Source: UBA4722 sp041690995
GTDB lineage: Bacteria > Pseudomonadota > Gammaproteobacteria > DSM-16500
Assembly (NCBI GenBank): GCA_041690995.1
Contig: JBEPVM010000026.1
Coordinates: 1-24,463 of the forward strand
Length of the DNA stretch: 24,463 nucleotides
Direction: 5' to 3'
Below, in pieces: positions 16,262 through 24,188 of the stretch. Position numbers and translations under genes: made by a program. The notes under the pieces are model-generated. The model was not told where the DNA came from and did not search any database. It saw only the letters and a list, made by a program, of their open reading frames with translations. The number at the start of each line of letters is the position of its first letter. Position 1 is the first letter of the stretch.

Positions 16262-16984
16262 ATGGCAACGATTCTTTTGGTAGAAAGCAATGAACTGGTC
16301 AGAAGAAACCTCGCTTACCAGTTAGAATGTGCATCGCATCAAGTAACAACCGCCAGTAATGGCGAAGAAGCACTTGAGCTATTAAAAAAAACCCAGCCCA
16401 CTATCATGATTACTGATAGTATGATGCCTAAAATAGGCGGGCTATCATTGACTGCTGAAATCAAGAATAAGCATCCTGCCCTAGAAATTATTACGATCTC
16501 TAACAGGCAACCTGCCCACCCAACAGATTATTTAGATTTCTCTGGATCTTTAGGCGCGGCCATGTCTTTTGAAAAACCCGTTGACCAAGCAGTTCTGCTA
16601 ATGGCCATTGATTTATTACGTTATGGAATCTCAGAGGATTCAAAAAAAGATTCAGAAATTGATTGGGATGCAGCAATGTTATTGGCGGATAATCACCGCG
16701 AATTTGCGGAAAAAATGCTAACATTGTTAATTAAAGATTTGCCCAACGAAATCAAAGAAATTAAAAAAGCGCACAGTAATAATAATTCTATTGAATTGTT
16801 ACAGCGCACGCATAAATTACACGGCGCACTGTGTTATTGTGGCGCTGTTAAATTAAAAACCACAGCAGCCGCGCTCGAAAAAGCACTCCATGATAAATTT
16901 GAAAATAAAATTCCTGTTCTAGTATTACAGCTTGAATTGAAGGCAAACAAATTGATTAAAGAAGTGAATGACTTACCGATCTGA
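16262..16984 (+). CDS. Stand-alone receiver-HPt phosphorelay protein
   Basis: 240 residues. Residues 1-120 form a response-regulator receiver: phospho-acceptor D52 in ITDSMMPKIGG, switch residue S80 and K105 in FEKPVD. The usual acidic pair is E8-S9, so one magnesium ligand is altered. Residues 135-240 form an HPt domain with phospho-His H184 in THKLHGALCYCG, very like the C-terminal HPt of BarA (LetS/GacS in relatives). There is no kinase, membrane or DNA-binding domain. It looks like the last two modules of a BarA-type hybrid kinase made as a separate protein, and would pass phosphate from an unlinked kinase to an unlinked regulator. The ATG has the ribosome-binding site AAGGATGAG. No sensor gene is adjacent. 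Confidence 0.88.
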   Translation: MATILLVESNELVRRNLAYQLECASHQVTTASNGEEALELLKKTQPTIMITDSMMPKIGGLSLTAEIKNKHPALEIITISNRQPAHPTDYLDFSGSLGAAMSFEKPVDQAVLLMAIDLLRYGISEDSKKDSEIDWDAAMLLADNHREFAEKMLTLLIKDLPNEIKEIKKAHSNNNSIELLQRTHKLHGALCYCGAVKLKTTAAALEKALHDKFENKIPVLVLQLELKANKLIKEVNDLPI

Positions 16985-17013
16985 GAGTGCAGAGCCTGTC
17001 ATCCCTGTGCATG

Positions 17014-17847
17014 TTAAATCTTAAATCTTGAAATCACCACTTGATGCTGTTGACACGCATTCAGAAACTGTTGGCTTTGAAAATAACGATATTCCAAAGG
17101 ACGGGAAACAGCGATGGCATCTCCCTGTTCCAAACTCTCTAAACCTGGATGGCACATGATTAATCCGCCCATCTGACTATGCTGCAAAAACTTCGGAAAT
17201 AATTCAGCATAGTGCATTGCCTGAGAAAAATGATAAATACCTGAAAACGTAGTATTATGCGGTATATTATGCCGCGCCAATTGCTGCTTAAACGCACGAG
17301 CACCGCACAATTGAATCAGCAAACGTTTACTATACCCTTTTTGGTTGACGCTAAACCAAGCATCGGCATCATACACACATCGCACATACGTATTGTGTTG
17401 CCGTAAACGAGCCTTATACACGCTTAAAAAAATATCACGAATGACAGGAAACTGATGGATATGTTGATGACCATCTATAAAATCCGGCAAACGTCCTATC
17501 CCTGCTGCAAATTGATCAATCTGTGCATGCAATTCTGACAGAATGGCTGAGGTATCCAGTTGCCGTAAATAACTTTTCATCAATAAATGAGGCAAAGAAG
17601 GAAAAACATCACCATACACTGCCTTAAAGGTGGAAGACAAAGGTTTACCTTCCGTTAAATTAAAATGTAATCCAATATCTGCTTGATTTTTAAAAGAAAA
17701 AAGCCATTCCGCTTGTTCTTGCCATAGCGGAATTGTGGTCATACAGCTTGTCGCGGACAGCCTTTTTTCTCTCAACAATCCAATAATTGCTTGAGAAATC
17801 GCTGTGTTTTGCCCATAATCATCGGCACACAGGATAATGCTTTTCAT
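17014..17847 (-). CDS. YdjC/ChbG family carbohydrate deacetylase, NaxD-like candidate
   Basis: 277 residues. Metal-binding motifs of the family are intact: CADDYG (7-12, D9-D10), IGLHFNLTEG (58-67, H61) and DFIDGHQHIHQFP (122-134, H127), with CHPG near the C-terminus. Family members remove N-acetyl groups from sugars, including chitooligosaccharides (ChbG) and, in Francisella and Bordetella, undecaprenyl-phosphate N-acetylgalactosamine (NaxD). It diverges from an ArnT-type lipid A glycosyltransferase across 57 bases, which favours the NaxD role: freeing an amino sugar before transfer to lipid A. The chitin-related role is less likely here because no chitobiose genes are present. Confidence 0.85.
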   Translation of the reverse strand: MKSIILCADDYGQNTAISQAIIGLLREKRLSATSCMTTIPLWQEQAEWLFSFKNQADIGLHFNLTEGKPLSSTFKAVYGDVFPSLPHLLMKSYLRQLDTSAILSELHAQIDQFAAGIGRLPDFIDGHQHIHQFPVIRDIFLSVYKARLRQHNTYVRCVYDADAWFSVNQKGYSKRLLIQLCGARAFKQQLARHNIPHNTTFSGIYHFSQAMHYAELFPKFLQHSQMGGLIMCHPGLESLEQGDAIAVSRPLEYRYFQSQQFLNACQQHQVVISRFKI

Positions 17848-17904
17848 ATTTATTTAGACTATTCGCTTGGTTAAATACTTAAAGTAATCTACGGGAATTA
17901 ATAC

Positions 17905-19437
17905 GTGTTCGCAACTCATAAAGATCGACCTGCCCAAAGTTGGGCAATAGATTTATTTTTTATTACGCTAACCATAGGCATTCTTTATATGCTTTTTCTG
18001 GGTAAGCATGCTTTATTTACGCCTGACGAAGGACGTTATTCTGAAGTTGCGCGTGAAATGATCGTGACGGGTGATTATATTACCCCTCGATTAAATGGCG
18101 TTGTTTTTCTTGATAAACCTGTTTTATATTACTGGTTACAAGCATCCAGTATCGCGCTATTTGGCTTAAAAGAATGGGCTCTACGATTTTGGCCTTCTCT
18201 CATTGGCGTACTCGGCTGTGTTGTTACTTATCTTACAGGGCGTTTACTCTTCACTCAACGCACTGGCATACTCTCAGCGATTATTCTTGCGACTAGCCCT
18301 CTCTATTATGGCGCAGCACATTATGCCAATCTTGATTTAGAAGTCGCGGTCTTTATTAGCAATACTTTATTGTTTAGTCTTCTCGGTATGCAAACTTCTT
18401 TTTCCAACCGATTACGCACTCTTTTTTTTATATTTGCTTATCTATTTGCTGGACTCGCAGCGCTCACCAAAGGCTTAATTGGTTTAGTTTTTCCTATTTT
18501 AATTATAGGTAGCTGGATCATCATCCTGAATCGCTGGCGATTACTTCGCCAAATGCACTTAATCATTGGCTTTCTGATTTTTACCGCCATCACTGTGCCT
18601 TGGTATTTTCTCGTTCAAAAAGCAAATCCGCAGTTTTTTCATTTCTTTTTTATCACACAGCAGTTGGAACGCTTTCTGACAAAAGCAGATTTTAATAATC
18701 CCTCTCCTGTTTGGTTTTATATTCCTATTCTGTTCGCAGGATTTCTTCCTTGGTCTGTATTTTTAATACAAGCGCTCCGCCAACAAATAAAATTAGTTTT
18801 CAAAAACCGCCAACACCACGCCTCATTAGTTTTCTTATTAGTATGGAGCATGATTGTGTTTGTATTTTTTTCTATACCCAAATCAAAAACAATCGGCTAT
18901 ATCCTCCCCTTATTGCCTGCACTTGCTTTACTCGTTGGAAATTATCTAAGCAATCGCTGGGAAAAATCTTATAAAATACCGAAATTATTTTCTTACTTGA
19001 CACTGATTAGCATTGTTTTTTTACTGATTCTGCAACTCAGCGCAGGCTATATCAACCAAAAAACAATTAAACCCTTGGCATTGCAATTAAAATCCATTGC
19101 AACAAAGCAAGATGAAATCGTTACTTTCTATAGATATTATCAAGACTTGCCTATTTATCTTGAAAGACGCATTACGATTGTCGCTGACTGGCAAGCGCCC
19201 GATATTGTACATAATGATAACTGGGTACGGGAACTGTGGTTTGGTATCCCTTTCCAAAATACGACAGATTGGCTCATCCAAGAGTCCACTTTTTGGCAGC
19301 GTTGGAACAGTAACAAAAGAGTATTTGTTCTGATGAACGCACAGGATTATGCCAATTTTGATAAAAAAACACATCATCAATCTTATCAATTAAACACATA
19401 CAATGATGTTGTATTAATTAGTAATCGTAAGGTTTAA
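17905..19437 (+). CDS. ArnT-type lipid A aminoglycosyltransferase
   Basis: 510 residues with about 12 transmembrane segments, PMT/GT83 family. The first periplasmic loop carries FTPDEGRYSEVAREM (38-52), with the conserved acidic pair and Arg, followed by FLDKPVLYYW (68-77), as in ArnT. Such enzymes move an amino sugar from undecaprenyl phosphate to lipid A in the outer leaflet of the inner membrane, lowering surface charge and raising resistance to cationic peptides. The C-terminal soluble domain is short (about 110 residues). The start is GTG at 17905, with GGGA upstream and no in-frame ATG before the first membrane segment. The sugar cannot be read from sequence: aminoarabinose (ArnT) or galactosamine (FlmK) are the options, and the neighbouring deacetylase favours the latter. 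Confidence 0.88.
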   Translation: MFATHKDRPAQSWAIDLFFITLTIGILYMLFLGKHALFTPDEGRYSEVAREMIVTGDYITPRLNGVVFLDKPVLYYWLQASSIALFGLKEWALRFWPSLIGVLGCVVTYLTGRLLFTQRTGILSAIILATSPLYYGAAHYANLDLEVAVFISNTLLFSLLGMQTSFSNRLRTLFFIFAYLFAGLAALTKGLIGLVFPILIIGSWIIILNRWRLLRQMHLIIGFLIFTAITVPWYFLVQKANPQFFHFFFITQQLERFLTKADFNNPSPVWFYIPILFAGFLPWSVFLIQALRQQIKLVFKNRQHHASLVFLLVWSMIVFVFFSIPKSKTIGYILPLLPALALLVGNYLSNRWEKSYKIPKLFSYLTLISIVFLLILQLSAGYINQKTIKPLALQLKSIATKQDEIVTFYRYYQDLPIYLERRITIVADWQAPDIVHNDNWVRELWFGIPFQNTTDWLIQESTFWQRWNSNKRVFVLMNAQDYANFDKKTHHQSYQLNTYNDVVLISNRKV

Positions 19438-19462
19438 CAGCAAATTCAATTCGGCCATCGTC

Positions 19463-21139
19463 TTATGATTGAGACGCTAACGCAACCTCTTTCCCATAAA
19501 ACGCAAGGCCCATTTTAAGTATTTTTTTAATATGCTTTTGCGCGAGTTCAGTCGCATAGCCACGTTGGTTAATTTGCTCAAGTGCTTCATCTGCTGCGGC
19601 TTGTAAATCTATATTCTTTTTTGCTACTTTAAATTCTATGATAATACCTAGCTGGGTTAAATCTTTAGGAATAATTAATACATCATATCGCCCACGGCCA
19701 CTTTCTTTATTCGATTGTATATGGTGCGTTCCTGATAGGCTAACGATTAAACCCATGACAAATCCGTGATAGAATTTTTCAGGTGCAGTGCCTTTCACGT
19801 CAAAATAACTCAAAGATTCAGAGAAAAATTTCTGTAAAATTTCTAAAAATTCCTCTACATCACCCGTGATTAAACTTTTCAATAAATAATGATAATTTTG
19901 TTGTCCTAAGCTTTCTTTGAACCAGGCGCTAATCACATGAGAATAAAGCAAACCGATTTCTTTATTGGGCGGTTGTAACATACATTTTTTTTCAAAACCC
20001 GCTAATTCGGTACGAGTCGATGTTAAATACCCTGAGAACAATAATAAAGTCCATAACTTATCACCACTGCCATTTAAATCAGCAAAAGTGATATTTTCAT
20101 CAACGAGCGCTTCAACCGGCTTACCTTCCAGAATTTTTTCACATTCTATTTTAAGCAGAGCATCCGCATGCGCCATTGTTTGCTTAATTAATGTATTATC
20201 ACTGGTATTCAACCAATACGGTTGAAGCGTACCTTTTTTATAAATACAGTTCGCGATAGACCAGGGATTATACATCTGAGCATTGCCAATATGATAACCG
20301 TTATACCAGGCTTTAATATTAGTCGATAAATGGTGTAAATTGTTTTTCTGAAGTGCTTCATCCACTTCAGGTTCTGTAAAACCAAACTGTTCTGAATATT
20401 CTGTATTTAAAACAGAAAAAACTTGTACGTTGTTCAACCCTGAAAATAAATTTTCTTTCGCAATCCGCAAAATACCTGTAATCACAGCGCGATGTATATT
20501 AGCATTACCTTTGAGTACGCTACCTAACAACCCCCGCATCAATTCAATTATTTCTTTATAATAATTATCTAAATACCCTGCCTGAATAGGCGTGTCATAT
20601 TCATCTATTAAAATCCAAGGCTTAACACCATAATGTAAATACAGCGCATGGGTTAAATCAAATAAAGAAGACTGTAAGCTTACTTGGGTCGCACGCTCTT
20701 CTACCACAGATAAAAATATTTCTTTTTGATGATGATTTAGTTTTTGGCTAGACAATAATTCTAAATGCTCTGAATAGGTTTGACTCATTAATTTGGCCAT
20801 GCTGTCATACGTTGAAGCATAATTACTGTGTTTAACATTTTTAAACGAAATAAAAACAACAGGGTATTGCCCCTGATGTTTCATATATCTCTCGCCCGCC
20901 TGGGCTATCTTTAAATCCTCAAACATATCTTTTGTTTTTAGGCCATTCACCTCTGCCGCCAAAAAATGGTGCAACATAGACATATTAAATGTTTTACCAA
21001 AACGACGAGGGCGCACGATCACTGATACAGCTATATCTTTATTATCAAAAATTTCTTTAATAAATAAACTTTTATCAATAAAATTTAACTGTTGCCGAAC
21101 AGCTTCCCCGAAATTATCTTGCCCGATGATTAAACTCAT
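19463..21139 (-). CDS. AAA-ATPase-like protein with C-terminal PD-(D/E)XK nuclease domain
   Basis: 558 residues. The N-terminal AAA-ATPase-like domain has Walker A RPRRFGKT (43-50) and Walker B ILIDEYDTPIQ (176-186). The C-terminal DUF1703/PD-(D/E)XK region has GRGRYDVLII (481-490, D486) and IIEFKVAKK (500-508, E502 and K504), the catalytic triad spacing of the nuclease fold. The family is expanded in bacteria living in amoebae and arthropods and in some gut anaerobes. Its function is not established; roles in host interaction, defence or mobile DNA have been discussed. It is complete, convergent with the ArnT gene and alone, behind AAGG and an ATG. Confidence 0.9.
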   Translation of the reverse strand: MSLIIGQDNFGEAVRQQLNFIDKSLFIKEIFDNKDIAVSVIVRPRRFGKTFNMSMLHHFLAAEVNGLKTKDMFEDLKIAQAGERYMKHQGQYPVVFISFKNVKHSNYASTYDSMAKLMSQTYSEHLELLSSQKLNHHQKEIFLSVVEERATQVSLQSSLFDLTHALYLHYGVKPWILIDEYDTPIQAGYLDNYYKEIIELMRGLLGSVLKGNANIHRAVITGILRIAKENLFSGLNNVQVFSVLNTEYSEQFGFTEPEVDEALQKNNLHHLSTNIKAWYNGYHIGNAQMYNPWSIANCIYKKGTLQPYWLNTSDNTLIKQTMAHADALLKIECEKILEGKPVEALVDENITFADLNGSGDKLWTLLLFSGYLTSTRTELAGFEKKCMLQPPNKEIGLLYSHVISAWFKESLGQQNYHYLLKSLITGDVEEFLEILQKFFSESLSYFDVKGTAPEKFYHGFVMGLIVSLSGTHHIQSNKESGRGRYDVLIIPKDLTQLGIIIEFKVAKKNIDLQAAADEALEQINQRGYATELAQKHIKKILKMGLAFYGKEVALASQS

Positions 21140-21319
21140 ACCGCTACCTTAATCCCATTAGCCCTACAGAGCCTTAATCATAAGGCTTGCCGTGGGAGCA
21201 GGTCAATTCCTATCCTAACATACCAAATTTTTTAATTGCGCAATGCCTCATTCTAGTTTAGGCTTACGCTCCATAAATTGTAGCTCTTAGGCTCTACAAG
21301 CTAGATCTAAGAGTATTCA
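21140..21319. other. Intergenic stretch with two small hairpins before tRNA-Ser
   Basis: This 180-base stretch between the AAA protein and the tRNA has no gene. AGCCTTA (21170-21176) pairs with TAAGGCT (21181-21187) around a 4-base loop. CTCTTAG (21284-21290) pairs with CTAAGAG (21307-21313) just before the tRNA. The tRNA promoter should lie here, but no convincing -35/-10 pair was found. Confidence 0.4.
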
Positions 21320-21410
21320 GGAGAGATGTCCGAGTGGTTTAAGGAGCACGCCTGGAAAGTGTGTGTACGCTAACCGCGTACCGAGGGTTCGAATCCCTCT
21401 CTCTCCGCCA
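21320..21410 (+). tRNA. tRNA-Ser (anticodon GGA)
   Basis: The acceptor arm GGAGAGA (21320-21326) pairs with TCTCTCC (21400-21406), followed by discriminator G and an encoded CCA (21408-21410). The D-arm region CCGAGTGG, the anticodon loop CTGGAAA with GGA at 21354-21356, a long variable arm and the T-loop GGTTCGAATCC are present. The sequence is very close to E. coli tRNA-Ser(GGA). It reads UCC and UCU codons. The 4.5S RNA begins about five bases downstream, so the two RNAs are probably cut from one transcript. Confidence 0.97.
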
Positions 21411-21415
21411 GGTTT

Positions 21416-21527
21416 GGTAGCCAGAATTGGTCTCTTCGCGGCGATATGCTATGAACCCCGCCAGGTCCGGAAGGAAGCAACGGTAATAGCAGATTCGAGC
21501 GCCGAAGTCAGGCTGATACTGGTTACC
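21416..21527 (+). ncRNA. ffs: 4.5S signal recognition particle RNA
   Basis: The Ffh-binding domain is clear: CCAGGTCCGGAAGGAAGCAA (21461-21480) with tetraloop GGAA (21469-21472) closed by TCC/GGA, and the asymmetric AGCA side. The ends pair: GGTAGCCAG (21416-21424) with CTGGTTACC (21519-21527), and TTCGCGGCG (21435-21443) pairs with the region CGCCGAA further on. The length of about 112 bases matches E. coli (114). Ends are set by this pairing and could shift by a few bases. It lies just before dnaX, as in several other gammaproteobacteria. Confidence 0.93.
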
Positions 21528-21552
21528 TCCATATCAACAGGGATAACGACAA

Positions 21553-23151
21553 ATGACCTATCAAGCGCTCGCACGCAAATGGCGACCCCGCCTCTTAAAA
21601 GAAGTCATAGGACAAGAACATGTGTTACGCATGCTCACCAATGCGCTTGATCAACAACGTTTACATCACGCTTATTTATTTACAGGCACACGCGGTGTAG
21701 GTAAAACGACTTTCGCACGCATTCTAGCTAAATGCCTCAATTGTGAAACAAGCATTACATCAACCCCGTGTGGCACTTGCCAAAACTGCGCAGCTATTGA
21801 TGCTGGCCGATGTTTGGATTTACTCGAAATTGATGCGGCTTCTCGCACCAAAGTAGAAGATACACGTGAATTACTCGATAACATTCACTATCAACCCTCG
21901 CAAGGACGTTATAAAGTCTATCTTATTGATGAAGTACACATGCTATCAGGGCATAGTTTTAACGCCTTATTAAAAACATTAGAAGAACCACCCCCTTATG
22001 TGATCTTCTTACTTGCCACCACAGATCCAAAACGCTTACCTGTGACTATTTTGTCACGCTGTTTACAATTTAATTTAAAGTGCATCCCTGTCACGCAAAT
22101 CGCACAGCAACTTCAATCTATTTGCACTGCAGAGCAAATTTCCTATGAAATAGAAGCGCTGCACTGTTTAGCACAAGCTGCCAATGGTAGCCTGCGTGAT
22201 GCACTGAGTCTGCTGGATCAAGCCATTGCTTTCTCTCCTCAGGAAATAACAACAGTCAATATAAAACAAATGCTTGGCAGCATTGAACAAGATGCCTTAT
22301 TACGTTTATTACAGGCATTAGTTGCACACGATGGGAAAAAAATAATAAGTGAGATCGCTCAACTCGCAGAGTTTGCTGCTGATTTCAACCAGGCACTCGA
22401 AGATTTACTCATCCTGTTACATCAAATAAATCTCATACAAATGATTGGGGATTCTACCCACGCACCTGATCAAAATGAAAAAATAACTCAATTAGCCAAG
22501 GACTTTACAGCCGAAGACATTCAACTTTATTATCAAATTGCACTGATCGGTCGCCGTGATTTAGCACTTGCACCGAATCCACAGTTAGGTTTTGAGATGA
22601 TTTTACTGCGCATGCTTGCTTTTAGACCTGTGGCAACAGAAGATTCGCAAAAAAAAAATTCCATACCATTCACAATTTCTGCCAAACAGAGTTTAGATAA
22701 AGTGAAGGAACAACGAGCTATTTGCAATACAGAAACCCCCGTCTTATCTGAACTATCTGAACCCCGCTTACCTTCGAGTCAATGGCCTGCGCTTTTATCA
22801 CAACTTGGTTTAACAGGCATGGCGTATGCACTTGCGATCAATTGCAATCTAGTCAATATGACTCCTGATAAAATCACGCTTGCACTTTCCGCACAGCATG
22901 AACCTATGTTAAATAAAAAATTAGTTGAACGCATTGAACAAGCACTTATACAGCACTTTAATAAAACGATTCAACTGGCTATTACTCTGATTACCGCCAC
23001 CCTAGATACTCCCTTAACGCAACAGCAACAAGCCGATATTGCTCACAAGACAACCGCCACCGAGATCATTAAAAATGATAGTGAGATCCAAAAAATAATG
23101 CACTTATTTGATGCGACCCTCGATGAAAATTCAATTAACGCAACTGAATAA
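21553..23151 (+). CDS. dnaX: DNA polymerase III tau/gamma subunit DnaX
   Basis: 532 residues. It is the ATPase core of the sliding-clamp loader; tau also holds the polymerase cores and the helicase together. Walker A is GTRGVGKT (45-52), zinc cysteines are C64, C73, C76 and C79, Walker B is LIDEVH (124-129) and the SRC motif is at 168-170. Clamp-loader domains I-III end near residue 360. The C-terminal part is tau-specific and shorter than in E. coli (643 residues). Right at the boundary (codons 366-369) lies a run of ten A, a likely slippage site giving a gamma form of 380 or 382 residues. The gene starts 25 bases after the 4.5S RNA and begins the dnaX-ybaB-recR set. Confidence 0.96.
   Translation: MTYQALARKWRPRLLKEVIGQEHVLRMLTNALDQQRLHHAYLFTGTRGVGKTTFARILAKCLNCETSITSTPCGTCQNCAAIDAGRCLDLLEIDAASRTKVEDTRELLDNIHYQPSQGRYKVYLIDEVHMLSGHSFNALLKTLEEPPPYVIFLLATTDPKRLPVTILSRCLQFNLKCIPVTQIAQQLQSICTAEQISYEIEALHCLAQAANGSLRDALSLLDQAIAFSPQEITTVNIKQMLGSIEQDALLRLLQALVAHDGKKIISEIAQLAEFAADFNQALEDLLILLHQINLIQMIGDSTHAPDQNEKITQLAKDFTAEDIQLYYQIALIGRRDLALAPNPQLGFEMILLRMLAFRPVATEDSQKKNSIPFTISAKQSLDKVKEQRAICNTETPVLSELSEPRLPSSQWPALLSQLGLTGMAYALAINCNLVNMTPDKITLALSAQHEPMLNKKLVERIEQALIQHFNKTIQLAITLITATLDTPLTQQQQADIAHKTTATEIIKNDSEIQKIMHLFDATLDENSINATE
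22649..22658 (+). promoter_or_regulatory. A10 run in dnaX, candidate transcriptional slippage site for gamma
   Basis: Ten consecutive A follow C22648 in codons Q366-K367-K368-N369. With one A added the frame reads KFHTIHNFCQTEFR and stops (382 residues). With one A lost it reads IPYHSQFLPNRV and stops (380 residues). Both ends fall just after clamp-loader domain III. In Thermus thermophilus dnaX a run of nine A at the same functional place makes gamma by RNA polymerase slippage. That this run works the same way is inferred. Confidence 0.5.
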
Positions 23152-23222
23152 TGACTAGCCCTTCTCTTTTTTAATTGATAGAATCACGACACTTTCAAAT
23201 ATTTTAATCAGGAGAAATATAA

Positions 23223-23585
23223 ATGAGCAGATCATTCGGTGATAAACAGCCTGCCTTAGGCGATTTAATGAAAAAAGCCCAAGAAATGCAAAAAAAAATG
23301 CAAGAAATACAACAGGAAGTAAAAGAAATGGTAATGGTAGGTCAAGCGGGTGGCGGACTCATTACAATCCCTATGAATGGTGAACACCTGGTGAAACCAC
23401 CACACCGTGTTAAGCTTGATCCCGCTATACTGAAAGAAGAAATCTCTGTTATTGAAGATTTAATAGCCGCCGCCATCAATAACTCTTCTGCCAAAATCGA
23501 AACAGGTACCCGTGAAAAAATGTCAGCACTGACTGGAATTAAACTACCTGATGGCTTTAATTTACCGACAGGGACAGAGAATTAA
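23223..23585 (+). CDS. ybaB: Nucleoid-associated protein, YbaB/EbfC family
   Basis: 120 residues (E. coli 109). Small dimeric DNA-binding protein of the nucleoid. The helical N-terminus LGDLMKKAQEMQKKMQEIQ is followed by the family core, VKLDPAIL, then DLIAAAINNSSAKIE and the LPDGFNLP end. The part after GGGLITIPMNGEHL is slightly longer than in E. coli, with PPHRVKLD. The start ATG at 23223 has AGGAG at 23211-23215. It lies 71 bases after dnaX and six bases before recR, the conserved dnaX-ybaB-recR order. Confidence 0.95.
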   Translation: MSRSFGDKQPALGDLMKKAQEMQKKMQEIQQEVKEMVMVGQAGGGLITIPMNGEHLVKPPHRVKLDPAILKEEISVIEDLIAAAINNSSAKIETGTREKMSALTGIKLPDGFNLPTGTEN

Positions 23586-23591
23586 TCCTCT

Positions 23592-24188
23592 ATGCAGTTT
23601 AGCCCACTGCTCACCCAGTTAGTTGAAGCGCTGCGCTGTTTACCAGGTGTTGGCCCCAAAACAGCGCAACGCATGGCGTTTCATTTATTAGAACGCGGGC
23701 GAGAAAAAGGCAACCACCTCGCACACACATTGCAAAACGCCATGCAACATATTCACCATTGTAAAAATTGCCGCACCTTCAGTGAAACAGAACTTTGCAA
23801 TCTCTGTAGTTCAGAACGACGTGACCATTCTTTATTATGTATTATTGAAAGTCCTGCGGATATTGTTGCCGTTGAACAAATGGGTAGTTATCGCGGCGTT
23901 TATTTTGTTCTCATGGGACACTTATCCCCTTTAGATGGCATAGGCCCTGAAGATTTAGGTATGAAAGAATTAGCCGCTTTGCTCGCGCAAGGAAAAGTCA
24001 CAGAAGTCATTATTGCGACTAACCCCACTGTTGAAGGCGAAGCAACAGCCCACTATATTTCTGAACTAGCCAAACGCTACCCCATTAAAGTCACACGCAT
24101 CGCACGGGGTGTATCGCTCGGTTTCGAATTAGGCTATATAGATAGCGGCACACTCGCGCATGCATTTGCAGGCAGAGAAATACTTTGA
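23592..24188 (+). CDS. recR: Recombination mediator protein RecR
   Basis: 198 residues (E. coli 201). With RecF and RecO it loads RecA at gaps. It has the helix-hairpin-helix LPGVGPKTAQRMAFHLL (17-33), a C4 zinc finger (C57, C60, C69, C72), the Toprim domain beginning LLCIIESPADIVAVE (81-95), then LSPLDGIGPED and ATNPTVEGEATA, and a C-terminal RGVSLGFELGYID segment. It is six bases after ybaB. Its TGA overlaps a TTG start of the next gene, so the following reading frame is probably coupled to it. Confidence 0.97.
   Translation: MQFSPLLTQLVEALRCLPGVGPKTAQRMAFHLLERGREKGNHLAHTLQNAMQHIHHCKNCRTFSETELCNLCSSERRDHSLLCIIESPADIVAVEQMGSYRGVYFVLMGHLSPLDGIGPEDLGMKELAALLAQGKVTEVIIATNPTVEGEATAHYISELAKRYPIKVTRIARGVSLGFELGYIDSGTLAHAFAGREIL

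Noticed and set aside
21363..21650. 95-codon frame across the tRNA and 4.5S RNA
   Set aside because: It overlaps two clear RNA genes and the dnaX start in another frame.
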